From: MFD02979-c5 sp963705385
GTDB taxonomy: Bacteria > Bacteroidota > Bacteroidia > Cytophagales > Amoebophilaceae
Assembly: GCA_963705385.1 (NCBI GenBank)
Contig: OY970075.1
Location: 62,001 to 126,000, forward strand
DNA length: 64,000 nucleotides
Direction of reading: 5' to 3'
Shown: positions 8,606 through 17,809 of the stretch, one piece after another
Position numbering within the stretch: the stretch's first letter is position 1
Layout of the letters: each line of letters starts with the position of its first letter
The notes under the pieces: generated by a model
Databases searched by the model: none
The model's input: the letters and a program-made list of their open reading frames with translations, nothing else
Told to the model about the DNA's origin: nothing
Position numbers and translations under genes: made by a program

Positions 8606-11431
8606 TTAGCTCAGCTTTTTCTTTAAATATTGAGCAGTATGACTATTTTTTGCTTGCTGGACCATGTTTTCAGGCGTACCATAAAAGACCACTTCTCCGC
8701 CCTGTTCACCTCCCTCTGGGCCTAAGTCTATGACCCAGTCAGCACATTTAATAACCTCCAGGTTGTGTTCAATGATAAGCACACTGTTGCCTCGGTCAAC
8801 AAGCTTGTTGACGGCCTTGAGCAATTTGTGGATGTCATGTATATGAAGACCTGTTGTGGGCTCGTCAAAAATAAACAGGGTATGCTTATGTTCTTTTTCT
8901 TTGCCCAGATAAGATGCTAGTTTGATACGCTGTGCCTCGCCACCGCTCAGAGAATTAGAAGATTGTCCAAGGCGGATGTATCCCAGACCCACCTCTTGTA
9001 ATGGTTTGAGTTTACTGAGCACCACAGGCTGATCTTCAAAAAACTGTAGACCGGCGTCTACAGTTATATCCAGCACTTGGGCAATGTCTTTGTCTTTATA
9101 CTTTATTTCAAGCGTTTCTTCCTTAAAACGCTTCCCGTTACAGTTTTCACAAGTCAGAAAGACATCTGCCATAAACTGCATCTCTATTTTTATTTCTCCT
9201 TCTCCTTGACATGCTTCACACCGTCCCCCTTCTGTATTAAAAGAAAACTGGCCTGGCTTGTATCCTCTTTGTTGTGCAAGGGGTTGGTCTGCAAAAAGCT
9301 GCCGGATTGTGTCATAGGCTTTGACATAGGTGATAGGATTAGAACGAGAGGACTTACCAATGGGGTTCTGGTCTACAAAATCAATCAAGCTGATCTGTTG
9401 AATGTCGCCTTCTATCTGATCAAACTGGCCTATTTTTTCTATGTTAAGCCCTAACAGGTTACTGATGGCTGGATAAATGACTTTTTTCACCAAGGTTGAT
9501 TTTCCTGAGCCACTTACACCTGTTACCACTGTCAGCACATGCAAAGGAATGGTAACGTTGATGTGCTTCAGGTTATTTTCATGTACCCCTTTGATGGTAA
9601 TTGCATCGCGCCAAGCTCTTCTTTGGCTGGGAACAGGAATGGTTGCTAAGCCATTCAGGTAGCGTGCAGTATGGCCTTTGTTAAACTGCTTCAATGCATG
9701 CCAATCTCCTTGAAATACTAGCTCCCCTCCCTCTGACCCTGCTCCTGGCCCTATATCAATGAGCTGGTCAGCAGTACGCATTACCTCTTCTTCGTGCTCT
9801 ACCACAATGACAGTGTTGCCTAGTTGTTTCAAAGCAAGGAGGATAGCTACCAACTTCCGTGTATCTCTAGGATGTAGTCCAATAGTAGGCTCATCTAAGA
9901 TGTACATGGTGCCTACAAGTGTGCTCCCTAAGGCAGCAGCTAGTTTGATCCTTTGGTGCTCTCCTCCCGACAGTGAAGCAGTTTGTCGGTTCAGGGTGAG
10001 GTAACCCAGCCCTACCTGCTCTAAGTAGCTAAGCCGTTGCTTCACCTCTAGCAAAATTCTTTCAGCAATTTTCTGCTCGTGGGTCTCAAGCACCAGGGTA
10101 TCAAAAAATTGTGCCAGCTGCGCTACAGGTAGCAACAAAAGCTCGGTGATAGATTGGCCGCCCGCTTTCACATAAGCAGCATCTTTTCTAATTCTAGTTC
10201 CTAGACAATCAGGGCAATCTGTTTTTCCTCTGTAGCGCGACAGGAGTACCCGGTATTGAATCTTATAGGTTTGTGTAGCCAAATACTCAAAAAAAGCATC
10301 TAACCCTTTGAAAGACTTATTGCCTGTCCAGAGCAGCTGTTGCTGTGCTGCAGACAAATCCATGTAAGGCCTATGAATAGGAAAATCAAATTCCCTACTA
10401 TGCATAATGAGTGGGTCAAGCCACTTTTTCATTGTTTCGCTTTTCCAGGGCAAGATCGCTCCTTCATAAATAGAAAGAGCTTTGTTAGGAATGACCTTGT
10501 CTTTGTCAATACCAAGCACTTTGCCAAAACCTTCGCAAGTGCGGCAAGCTCCATAAGGATTATTAAAGCTAAAAAAGTTCACAGAGGGAACTTCAAACTG
10601 CATCCCGTCTAACTCAAACCGGTCAGAAAAAGTTTTTTGTTCTTGTCCAGGCACTTCAATCAAGCAAACTCCTTGGCCTTCGAAAAAGGCGGTTTGTACT
10701 GAATCTGCAATTCTAAACTGATTGTTCTGGTCGCTCTTATGTACCGCTAAACGATCCACTAAGACATAGATTTCCTGTTCTGTTGTGAGCTTTTCTTGCC
10801 CTGCTATTATTTCCTCAATAAACAGCAGTTTTCCCTTTTGCATGACCCTTGTAAAGCCTTTGCCAAGCTCTATCTTTAATACTTCGGTTAGGCTCCTGTC
10901 TTTTTGAATTTTTAAAGGAAAGAGAATGAGCAGTTTGGTACCTTCTTCGTGGCTTTGGATATAATCGACTATAGCTGAGACAGTGTCTTTGGTCACCTGG
11001 TTGCCACTAACAGGAGAGTAGGTGGTACCAATTCTAGCATAGAGGAGTTTCAGGTAATCATAGATTTCTGTGGCAGTACCTACTGTAGAGCGTGGGTTTT
11101 TGGTGTTTTTCTTTTGTTCTATAGCAATAGCTGGCGCCACACCTCGAATATATTCTACGGCTGGCTTTTCCATCCTACCCAGAAATTGCCGGGCATAGGC
11201 ACTGAGGCTTTCTACATACATCCGCTGCCCTTCTGCAAAAAGCGTGTCAAAGGCCAATGAGGTCTTTCCTGACCCAGAAAGCCCCGTGATAACTATGAGC
11301 TGGTTGCGAGGGATAGCCAGGCTCAAGTTTTTCAAGTTATTTACCCTTGCTCCTTTAATGATGATATAGTCCCTAGCATCTAGCTGGTCTAGGTCAGTTT
11401 CGTAATTATGAGGTGCGTTATTATTGCTCAT
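8606..11431 (-). CDS. uvrA: Excinuclease ABC subunit A
   Basis: Damage-recognition ATPase of nucleotide excision repair, working with UvrB. Two ABC ATPase halves are visible. The first has Walker A GLSGSGKTSL, the UvrA-specific insertion with zinc-finger cysteines, and signature ASLSGGEHQRIKLA with Walker B MYILDEPTIGLH. The second has GVSGSGKSTLVKKV, the CEACQGEGE zinc module, signature NSLSGGEAQRIKLA and LFIFDEPTTGLH. Length (941 from the ATG at 11431) is normal. A GTG eight codons upstream (11455) would also be in frame, but the ATG giving MSNNNAPHN is preferred. It faces the divergent exonuclease gene across about 115 bases, which probably hold both promoters. No uvrB in the window. Confidence 0.97.
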   Translation of the reverse strand: MSNNNAPHNYETDLDQLDARDYIIIKGARVNNLKNLSLAIPRNQLIVITGLSGSGKTSLAFDTLFAEGQRMYVESLSAYARQFLGRMEKPAVEYIRGVAPAIAIEQKKNTKNPRSTVGTATEIYDYLKLLYARIGTTYSPVSGNQVTKDTVSAIVDYIQSHEEGTKLLILFPLKIQKDRSLTEVLKIELGKGFTRVMQKGKLLFIEEIIAGQEKLTTEQEIYVLVDRLAVHKSDQNNQFRIADSVQTAFFEGQGVCLIEVPGQEQKTFSDRFELDGMQFEVPSVNFFSFNNPYGACRTCEGFGKVLGIDKDKVIPNKALSIYEGAILPWKSETMKKWLDPLIMHSREFDFPIHRPYMDLSAAQQQLLWTGNKSFKGLDAFFEYLATQTYKIQYRVLLSRYRGKTDCPDCLGTRIRKDAAYVKAGGQSITELLLLPVAQLAQFFDTLVLETHEQKIAERILLEVKQRLSYLEQVGLGYLTLNRQTASLSGGEHQRIKLAAALGSTLVGTMYILDEPTIGLHPRDTRKLVAILLALKQLGNTVIVVEHEEEVMRTADQLIDIGPGAGSEGGELVFQGDWHALKQFNKGHTARYLNGLATIPVPSQRRAWRDAITIKGVHENNLKHINVTIPLHVLTVVTGVSGSGKSTLVKKVIYPAISNLLGLNIEKIGQFDQIEGDIQQISLIDFVDQNPIGKSSRSNPITYVKAYDTIRQLFADQPLAQQRGYKPGQFSFNTEGGRCEACQGEGEIKIEMQFMADVFLTCENCNGKRFKEETLEIKYKDKDIAQVLDITVDAGLQFFEDQPVVLSKLKPLQEVGLGYIRLGQSSNSLSGGEAQRIKLASYLGKEKEHKHTLFIFDEPTTGLHIHDIHKLLKAVNKLVDRGNSVLIIEHNLEVIKCADWVIDLGPEGGEQGGEVVFYGTPENMVQQAKNSHTAQYLKKKLS

Positions 11432-11547
11432 GGTAAAAAATAATTGGCAGGCCACTTAGGGATAAGGCTGAAATATACTTCTCTGTAAGGCTGATTTCAA
11501 TTATAATTGACAAACATTTGTACCTTTTCAATAGGGTGCATAATACC

Positions 11548-12282
11548 ATGGTAGAAGCTAATCAAAAACGCAAGCTCAAAAATATTCTTTTTCTTGACAT
11601 AGAAACTGTCTCTTGTGTAGATCATTATGAAGGATTGAGCAATTCTCTCAAATCTCTGTGGGATAAAAAAGCTGCCAACCTGAGTAAAAACGGGTGCGAG
11701 CGAGCCAGTGATTTGTTTTCTGAAAAAGCAGCTATCTACGCGGAGTTTGGCAAAGTCATTGCCATTGGCTTAGGTACGGTTACTTTTGATGAACGCAACG
11801 CGCCGACACTGCGTGTCAAAGCCTTGAGCGACCACAATGAAAAAACGTTACTCCAGACTTTCAAAGAAGTATTAGCAACCCGCTTTGATCCAACTACCCT
11901 GCGGCTATGTGCCCACAATGGCAAAGAATTTGACTTTCCTTACTTGTGCAGGCGCATGGTAGTCCACGGTATTCCGTTGCCCCAAGTATTAGACACAGCT
12001 GGCAAAAAGCCCTGGGAAGTAACCCACCTAGATACCATGGAAATGTGGAGTTTTGGCGACAAAAAAAACTTTACCTCTTTGCATTTGCTGGCCACGTTGT
12101 TGGGGATTACCTCTAGCAAAGAACTTATGGAAGGCAGCGAGGTAGGCCATTATTACTACAAGCAAAGCGCCCTAGACAAGATTGCAGCTTATTGTATGCA
12201 AGATGTAGTGGTTATGGCCCAGGTATTTTTCAAAATTAGCTTTTGGGAACCCATTCAACCTGACAACATCATATTTTCTTAA
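11548..12282 (+). CDS. Predicted 3'-5' exonuclease, PolB-related (RNase H fold)
   Basis: A 244-residue cytosolic protein of the 'predicted 3'-5' exonuclease related to the exonuclease domain of PolB' family. Acidic DEDDy-type residues are visible: ILFLDIETVS (D, E), the middle CAHNGKEFDFPYLCRR (D), and C-terminal YCMQDVVVMAQ (Y and D). The stretch HLDTMEMWSFGDKKN is also typical. The frame extends 10 codons further up to a TTG at 11518, but the ATG at 11548 fits the family, where the first strand starts about 10-15 residues in. It is divergent from uvrA, consistent with but not proof of a DNA-repair role. Confidence 0.85.
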   Translation: MVEANQKRKLKNILFLDIETVSCVDHYEGLSNSLKSLWDKKAANLSKNGCERASDLFSEKAAIYAEFGKVIAIGLGTVTFDERNAPTLRVKALSDHNEKTLLQTFKEVLATRFDPTTLRLCAHNGKEFDFPYLCRRMVVHGIPLPQVLDTAGKKPWEVTHLDTMEMWSFGDKKNFTSLHLLATLLGITSSKELMEGSEVGHYYYKQSALDKIAAYCMQDVVVMAQVFFKISFWEPIQPDNIIFS

Positions 12283-12654
12283 AGCTTTTGGCTTTTTTTG
12301 AATCAGTAAGGGCAACGATGGTACGGCCCTACAGTAACCAAGAGAGCAAATGCAGTGGAGTTCTGAAGCTTTGAAAAGCCAGGAAAACTCTACCAATAGA
12401 AATAGCGCACCTTACAAAAGTTTGAATAAAGCTCGATGATAACCAAAGAGCATACTAAGGGATATAGCTTGAATATTGAAGAAGTTCTTAGGACTTGCTT
12501 AATGAGCCTTAAAAATGCTGCTACAAAGGCATTGCTGCTAGCTAGCCTGCCTGTGATCCTCAGCTGGCTTCAAAAGTTCACCACTTTAAAGTCATTCAAT
12601 GACCCAGGTGTGCTAAGCTCCCCTTTTCCTAAGCAACTGAGCTATTGCTAGATA
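12283..12654. other. Gap without recognisable gene
   Basis: Between the exonuclease and the ankyrin remnant. One 71-codon open frame (12436-12651, plus) has an unconvincing composition and no family resemblance that I can see. There is no tRNA, repeat or terminator that I can support. Probably decayed sequence. Confidence 0.4.
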
Positions 12655-13348
12655 GTTGCCCTTTGTAGTATATGTCAATGCACTTTCCTCCTTATTGCCC
12701 CTTACGTTCACCTCTGCTCCTCTATCTAATAGCAGCAGGGCAACTTTACTGTGACCGAACCATACAGCCAACATCAGCGCAGTAGTTCCGTCCTTGCTTG
12801 TTACATTGAGATCCCCATCTCGCTATCAAGCAGCAGTTGAACGATTTCTGTGTGGCACTTACCTGCAGCCTCTATCAGTGCAGTATACCCTCCTCATCGC
12901 TTGCATGAATATCTGCTCCCCGGCTAAAAAGCAAGTAGCGTGACTTTTTTGTGACCTCCTTTTGCAACCCATATCAACGCAGACCAACCATAACTATCTT
13001 TCTTATTAGGATCTTCCCCATCAAGAAACAGCTGAGCAATTTCTGTGTGACCCCATCGTGAGGCCTACCTTAACGCAGTCCATCCATTTTCATCGCTTAC
13101 ATCAGGGTCTGCTCCTTATTTTAAGAGCTCTTCAACAAGACTACGATCCCCATCCTTCACAGCTTGGATTAACTCCTCCCTTGTATCGAGGAAAACCAGA
13201 TCATCTCCTTTAGTTTCCTTAGTGGAAGGAGAAACAACCGCCGTGTTAGGGATCATACCCAACTTTGTGGCATTACTACATCTAGCGACCAACAGTAGCC
13301 CTATAAATAGCAATACAAGCGGTAGTCAAAAAGTATTGCTTTTGACAT
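12655..13348 (-). pseudogene. Ankyrin-repeat lipoprotein, degraded
   Basis: Read on the minus strand. A short start MSKAILFDYR (from 13348) is followed, after a one-base shift, by a hydrophobic lipoprotein-type signal LFIGLLLVARCSN. A linker leads into the ankyrin opening REELIQAVKDGDRSLVEELL. Past a stop, further ankyrin signatures follow in changing frames: GADPDVSDENGWTAL, RWGHTEIAQLFLDG, DPNKKDSYGWSALIWVAKGG and KCHTEIVQLLLD. Several stops and frameshifts make it non-functional. Ankyrin lipoproteins are common in Amoebophilus-like symbionts and often thought to act on the host. Here only a relic remains; the repeat pattern is clear even though the gene is dead. Confidence 0.7.
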
Positions 13349-13364
13349 CAATTAATTGATGTCA
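13343..13364. repeat. 22-bp perfect palindrome at ankyrin gene start
   Basis: TGACATCAATTAATTGATGTCA reads identically on both strands. It overlaps the presumed start of the ankyrin pseudogene and lies about 330 bases upstream of glyA. It could be an operator for a dimeric regulator or a chance hairpin. Confidence 0.55.
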
Positions 13365-13670
13365 TAGGATGTAGGCTTTGGGCTGCAGATACATAGGTTA
13401 GTCCCGAAAATATGAATCCACTTCTCTCTAGATACAAAAAACGCGTGCAAAAGATTAGCTAAGTTTTGTAACAATGCAGCCTCTGGGTATCACTAAGAGC
13501 ATAAGCAGCATGAAGAAAATGCTACTTTTGTTCAGAGGCACTTCAAGCTGGTTTTTAGCTGTCAGGAGTCTTTCAAATATACCCCATCATGTAACAGATG
13601 CCTCATGCTGGGTCAGCTCAATAGCGCAATCTTTTCTAACTTCATACATAGCAACCCTCCTTTTGCATCT
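13365..13670. other. Upstream region of glyA, no gene seen
   Basis: About 300 bases between the palindrome and the glyA promoter. A frame with ATG-like starts (13474-13704, plus) overlaps the glyA start and has no recognisable product. I regard it as non-coding. Confidence 0.4.
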
Positions 13671-13678
13671 TATCTTTG
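13671..13678 (+). promoter_or_regulatory. Bacteroidota -7 element (glyA)
   Basis: TATCTTTG matches the Bacteroidota -7 consensus TAnnTTTG and lies 19 bases before the glyA ATG, which would give a very short leader. No clear TTTG box lies 19-21 bases upstream, so support is partial. Confidence 0.4.
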
Positions 13679-13696
13679 TCAGAGAGCTTTTAAACT

Positions 13697-14974
13697 ATGG
13701 CTAACATGCAGCGAGACATCACCGTCTTTGATCTGATAACCGAAGAACAGCAGCGACAAGCACAAGGACTAGAGCTGATTGCTTCTGAAAATTTTGTTTC
13801 CAAGCAAGTCATGGAAGCAGCAGGAAGCGTGCTGACCAACAAATACGCAGAAGGTTTGCCTGGCAAAAGGTATTATGGAGGCTGTCAAGTGATCGATAAA
13901 ATAGAGACTTTAGCTATTGAGCGGGCCAAAAAATTGTTCAACGCTGCCTGGGCCAACGTACAGCCCCATTCTGGCGCACAAGCCAATGCAGCCTTGATGA
14001 TGGCTATTCTCAAACCAGGTGACAAAATTCTGGGCTTTGACTTAGCGCACGGAGGCCACTTAACCCACGGATCACCAGTAAATTTCTCTGGAAAACTGTA
14101 TCAAGCTACTTTTTATGGTGTCAACAGAGAGACAGGGCTGATTGACTGGAACGAAGTGGCTACGATTGCGGCAAGAGAAAAGCCCCGACTCGTTATTTGC
14201 GGGGCGTCTGCCTATAGCCGCGACTGGGATTACAAAAGGCTCCGTAGCATTGCAGACCATGTAGGTGCATTTTTGATGGCAGACATTGCCCATCCTGCAG
14301 GGCTTATTGCCCGGGGATTGCTTAATGATCCTTTACCACATTGTCATTTTGTGACTACAACAACCCATAAAACCTTGCGTGGCCCTAGGGGCGGTATGAT
14401 CCTTATGGGTCAGGACTTTGAATACTCTTTGGAGAACAAGGCTACGCAAGGAACCCGGAAAAAGATGTCTGCTGTCTTGGACAGTGGGGTGTTTCCAGGT
14501 ACACAAGGTGGCCCGCTAGAACATATTATTGCTGCTAAGGCCATTGCCTTTCAGGAAGCCATGAGCGATGCGTATTTCGAGTACATCCTACAAGTGCAGA
14601 AGAATGCCCGACAGATGGCTCAGACTTTTATAGACCGAGGTTATAAGGTTATATCAGGAGGTACTGATAACCACCTGGTGCTGCTCGACTTGAGTAGCCA
14701 AGGCATCACAGGCAAACAAGCAGAAGACGCACTGGTCCAGGCTGACATTACCATCAACAAGAACATGGTTCCTTTTGATACCCAATCACCTTTAGTTACC
14801 TCAGGAATCCGACTCGGCACGCCAGCTGTTACCACAAGAGGCATGAAGGAACAAGACATGGTACAAATCGTTGTCCTCATTGATAGGGTACTTAGCAACC
14901 CTAAAGACACCCTACAGATCAGTACTGTAAAGCAAGAAGTAAATGCTTGGATGCAAGCTTTCCCGCTTTCGTAG
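13697..14974 (+). CDS. glyA: Serine hydroxymethyltransferase
   Basis: PLP enzyme interconverting serine and glycine and charging tetrahydrofolate with one carbon; homodimer or tetramer in the cytosol. The 425 residues match bacterial SHMT. Visible motifs are the N-terminal QGLELIASENFVS, NKYAEGLPGKRYYGG, the cofactor histidine segment GGHLTHGSPVNFSG, and the Schiff-base lysine in TTTTHKTLRGPRGG. The C-terminal SGIRLGTPAVTTRGM is also typical. The ATG at 13697 gives the normal N-terminus. It stands alone, with tatC starting 134 bases downstream on the same strand. Retention suggests that the organism still makes its own one-carbon units. Confidence 0.97.
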   Translation: MANMQRDITVFDLITEEQQRQAQGLELIASENFVSKQVMEAAGSVLTNKYAEGLPGKRYYGGCQVIDKIETLAIERAKKLFNAAWANVQPHSGAQANAALMMAILKPGDKILGFDLAHGGHLTHGSPVNFSGKLYQATFYGVNRETGLIDWNEVATIAAREKPRLVICGASAYSRDWDYKRLRSIADHVGAFLMADIAHPAGLIARGLLNDPLPHCHFVTTTTHKTLRGPRGGMILMGQDFEYSLENKATQGTRKKMSAVLDSGVFPGTQGGPLEHIIAAKAIAFQEAMSDAYFEYILQVQKNARQMAQTFIDRGYKVISGGTDNHLVLLDLSSQGITGKQAEDALVQADITINKNMVPFDTQSPLVTSGIRLGTPAVTTRGMKEQDMVQIVVLIDRVLSNPKDTLQISTVKQEVNAWMQAFPLS

Positions 14975-15108
14975 GATTATCCCAGCTGCAGGTTTTCAAT
15001 ACCCTATGGTTAGAGAAAACTTAGGGTTGAACAAAAAGTGCTTGTGCCAGCATCATATTTATCTAGCAAACTCAATCTTAAAAAAACCAACCAACGCTCC
15101 AATAAACA

Positions 15109-15915
15109 GTGTCTAGCTACGATGAAAAATACATGAACTTTTGGGAGCACCTAGAAGTACTGCAATGGCATATTATCCGGGCTCTAGCAGCCATTTTAGT
15201 TGTGGCAGTGGCTGCTTTTTGGTCTAAGGAGTTTATTTTCCATATCCTTATCTTAGGTCCTACCCGTCCTGACTTCTGGACTTATAGGGTGCTTTCCAAG
15301 CTGGGAGAGCTCATGAATGCCCCTGCCTTGTGTATCAACGCGCTTCCTTTTACGCTGCAGAGCAGACAACTGACAGGTCAGTTTACAATGCACTTGCTTT
15401 CCTCATTGGTCATAGGGCTGATAGGTGCTTTTCCTTATACCATCTGGGAGTTGTGGCGTTTTGTCAAACCAGCCATACCTCCAAAAAAACGCAGTGTACT
15501 ACAAGACAGCGGCTTGGTTGTAAGTGTATTATTCATGCTAGGTATTCTTTTTGGCTACTACATCATCACACCTTTGGTGATCCATTTTCTAGCACATTAT
15601 CAGCTAGATCCTAGTATCTCCAATGTGTTTGACATCACTTCTTATATAACAACGGTCTTCACACTGGTGCTTGCCTGCGCCTTCATGTTCCAGTTGCCTG
15701 TGGCTGTGTATTTGTTAGCCAAAGCAGGAGTGGTAGCAGCACACCACCTGCGCGCTTACCGCAAGCACGCAGTTGTAGTCATATTGGTCGTAGCAGCCAT
15801 CATCACCCCACCTGATGTAATGAGCCAAATCCTTGTCGCCCTTCCCTTAATGCTGCTCTATGAGTTCAGTATTTTGATTGCACAGTTTATCAGCAACAAG
15901 GAAAAAACGTACTAG
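15109..15915 (+). CDS. tatC: Sec-independent protein translocase TatC
   Basis: Core membrane subunit of the twin-arginine translocation pore, recognising RR signal peptides. The 268 residues show the TatC N-terminus MNFWEHLEVLQWHIIRALAA (the E-H-L-x-E-L-R-type motif), about six membrane helices, the periplasmic FVKPAIPPKKRS loop and the cytoplasmic loop HLRAYRKHAVVVI, with the ITPPDVMSQ segment before the last helix. It starts with GTG; an in-frame ATG nine codons on (15133) is less likely because it cuts into the motif. It overlaps no gene but is followed within 26 bases by the methylase, suggesting co-transcription. No tatA/B is visible in this window. Confidence 0.95.
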   Translation: MSSYDEKYMNFWEHLEVLQWHIIRALAAILVVAVAAFWSKEFIFHILILGPTRPDFWTYRVLSKLGELMNAPALCINALPFTLQSRQLTGQFTMHLLSSLVIGLIGAFPYTIWELWRFVKPAIPPKKRSVLQDSGLVVSVLFMLGILFGYYIITPLVIHFLAHYQLDPSISNVFDITSYITTVFTLVLACAFMFQLPVAVYLLAKAGVVAAHHLRAYRKHAVVVILVVAAIITPPDVMSQILVALPLMLLYEFSILIAQFISNKEKTY

Positions 15916-15940
15916 CACCTATCGCCATATTACAAAGCCT

Positions 15941-16666
15941 ATGCACACTATACAGCCAGGAAAACTTTATTTGATCCCCTTACCCATTGCAGCAGATACG
16001 CACACTCAAGTCATCCCTGCTTGTGTAAGCCAAACGGTCAAAGAGCTTGCGTATTTCTTAGCAGAAAACGTGCGTACTGCGCGGCGGTATGTGAAGGCCT
16101 TAGGCCATCCTAAGCCCATTGCCGTACTGCAGTTCGCCTGCTTGGACAAACACACAACAGTCCAACAAGTAGCTAATTATATGCAGCCTGTGTTTCAGGG
16201 CGAAGATATGGGGCTGTTAGCTGAGGCTGGCTGTCCTGGAGTTGCTGATCCAGGCGCTATTGCTGTGCAGTATGCCCATCAACACAACTTTGGAGTAGTG
16301 CCTCTAGTGGGGCCTTCTTCTATTTTGTTAGCGCTCATGGCCTCTGGATTGAATGGTCAGTGCTTTACCTTTCATGGATACTTACCCATCGACCAAAGCA
16401 AAAGAAAGGAAGCTATCAAAAAGCTAGAAAATGCAGCCTGGCAAGGTAAGCAAACCCAAATCTTTATTGAAACACCTTATCGCAACGATGCTCTGTTAGC
16501 AACTGTCTTGGCTACATGCCAGCCACACACGCTGCTGTGTATTGGCCAGAACATAACGGCTCAAGGCGGCTGGATCAAAACAAAGACTATACACCAGTGG
16601 CAAGCCCATTTGCCTATGCTGCATAAAGTGCCCGCAGTTTTTCTATTATCAAGTAATATTTCATAG
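15941..16666 (+). CDS. Tetrapyrrole-methylase-family SAM methyltransferase (RsmI-like)
   Basis: A 241-residue protein of the family containing 16S rRNA 2'-O-methyltransferase RsmI. The N-terminal GKLYLIPLPIA, the RTARRYVKALG stretch, AEAGCPGVADPGA and LVGPSSILLALMASGLNG are the family hallmarks (SAM-binding G-rich loops). FHGYLPIDQSKRK and IFIETPYRN follow. Bacteroidota carry a second, RsmI-like paralogue of this length, so the exact substrate (C1402 of 16S rRNA or other) is uncertain. The ATG at 15941 is chosen because the frame upstream overlaps tatC in another frame. Sequence just after the stop belongs to an IS5 remnant, so the last few residues could have been altered by that junction. 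Confidence 0.85.
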   Translation: MHTIQPGKLYLIPLPIAADTHTQVIPACVSQTVKELAYFLAENVRTARRYVKALGHPKPIAVLQFACLDKHTTVQQVANYMQPVFQGEDMGLLAEAGCPGVADPGAIAVQYAHQHNFGVVPLVGPSSILLALMASGLNGQCFTFHGYLPIDQSKRKEAIKKLENAAWQGKQTQIFIETPYRNDALLATVLATCQPHTLLCIGQNITAQGGWIKTKTIHQWQAHLPMLHKVPAVFLLSSNIS

Positions 16667-17052
16667 GCCCTAGCATCAATAAGCTCTTTTCTAAAACGGC
16701 TTACTATACTATGATCAGGGACAGCGCTTTGTAGGGATAGCCTACAAAACTCCCTCAATTATAGGCTGTCTCAAACTTCTTCTAGTTGATAATCCCTTAG
16801 GTCATACCAAGTCTGTAACAAACTCATCTTAAAAAGGAGTAGGGGTGAATAGGCTCTTCTACCTGCTATAGCCTTGCCTTTTGGCTAGTGCTGCTCGAGG
16901 GCAATTTGGATGAGTTTCCAATCAAGCAAAGTATTGATTTGTGCAAGAAAGGAGGCTTTGCGCTTTCTATTTTCAATACAAGCATCAGCCAAAGAGACTT
17001 GGGAGTTATCAATAAAGGCCTCAACCCTCCTCCCTAGTTTTGCAATGGTCTC
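16667..17052 (-). mobile_element. IS5-family remnant (transposase N-terminal part)
   Basis: The outer end at 17038-17052, TTTTGCAATGGTCTC, is the inverted-repeat end seen in the other copies (consensus GAGACCRTTGCAAAA). The minus strand encodes IAKLGRRVEAFIDNSQVSLA, then NTLLDWK, AGRRAYSPLLLFKMSLLQTW and REFCRLSLQSAVPDHSIVSR, with frameshifts and two stops between. The rest of the element is missing at the methylase stop. The same segments occur in the copy at 52919-54217. Confidence 0.75.
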
Positions 17053-17340
17053 ATCCTGTACCAAGTTGGTCAGCAAGCGTGAGGATCAACTTTGCTTGAG
17101 GATGCCTACTAGCCAGCTTGTAGCAAGCATAGGCAATGCAAGAGACTGTATTCTTGGCTGTAGGCTTGCATAAGATTTGTTCCTCTTTTAGCAAGGGAAG
17201 CTGTTTCTTTACTTCTTCAACGTATTGGTGGTTAGGTGAGTACCCATATTTTTTGCAGTAGTATGACATCTTGGAAGCGAGTAGCTGTTGCTTGTAGCAA
17301 AGTTGTTTCTTGTCCGATTAAATCTTGAAACTGCTTGGGA
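17053..17340 (-). pseudogene. Outer-membrane efflux protein (TolC/NodT-like) fragment
   Basis: The minus strand reads FQDLIGQETTLLQATATRFQ, then, after a frame change, KKYGYSPNHQYVEEVKKQLP and LLKEEQILCKPTAKNTVSCI, ending exactly at the IS5 end. The arrangement (heptad-like helix, a G-rich turn, then 'V..VKxQLPLLxEEQ') resembles the duplicated helical repeats of NodT/TolC outer-membrane factors. Only about 95 residues survive, with no start and at least one frameshift. The family call is tentative; that it is broken coding sequence interrupted by IS5 is more certain. Confidence 0.35.
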
Positions 17341-17809
17341 GGGGCTTACCTACTTAAAAGCCAGAACCGTGTTCCTAACCCCTGTCATAATCACTAGGTA
17401 GTGGTTACTCGTCTGCATACGTAGTTATGGTTTTAGAGTAGCTTGCCATACAAAACTAAACAATGGTACAGCCTCAGCTGCGCATAAGGCATAGCTTTAA
17501 AACAATAGACGGTTCTCAACTTACGCATAACATGTGTTCAAAAAGGATTGAAATCTGGCTTTACAACGGCATCACTCCATAGTCCCATGTTCAATGGATA
17601 AGTTATAAAACCATCTCTAACTCCTCCTTCATGAAGGAGGAGAGCTTTTATTGAGTCGCTCTTCGAGCGAACGTCTTTTATGAAAAAAGCTTGCAGCACT
17701 TGCATAACATGGGTGAGGTTGTTGTATTGAATGGACACCTATTTTGTTCTCTACGGTTGCTATGAAGCCCAAGGCAGTCCTTAAAGCACCTGTAAATGAT
17801 TGCAGATAC
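17341..17809. other. Gap with palindromes, no recognisable gene
   Basis: About 470 bases between the efflux remnant and the EnvC-like gene. A 66-codon frame on the minus strand (17538-17738) shows no family features and includes the two hairpins listed separately. Parts may be further decayed efflux-gene sequence, but I cannot support that. Confidence 0.4.
17621..17642. repeat. 22-bp perfect palindrome
   Basis: CTCCTCCTTCATGAAGGAGGAG is fully self-complementary. A second hairpin (TCGCTCTTCGAGCGA, 17656-17670) follows 13 bases later. It lies about 170 bases downstream of the EnvC-like gene stop (minus strand). No T-run follows, so it is not a classical terminator. Function unknown. Confidence 0.6.

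Noticed and set aside
13474..13704. 76-codon ORF upstream of glyA
   Set aside because: Overlaps the glyA start and promoter; no recognisable product.
17538..17738. 66-codon minus ORF containing palindromes
   Set aside because: No family features; its middle is a perfect palindrome, so the open frame is probably chance.
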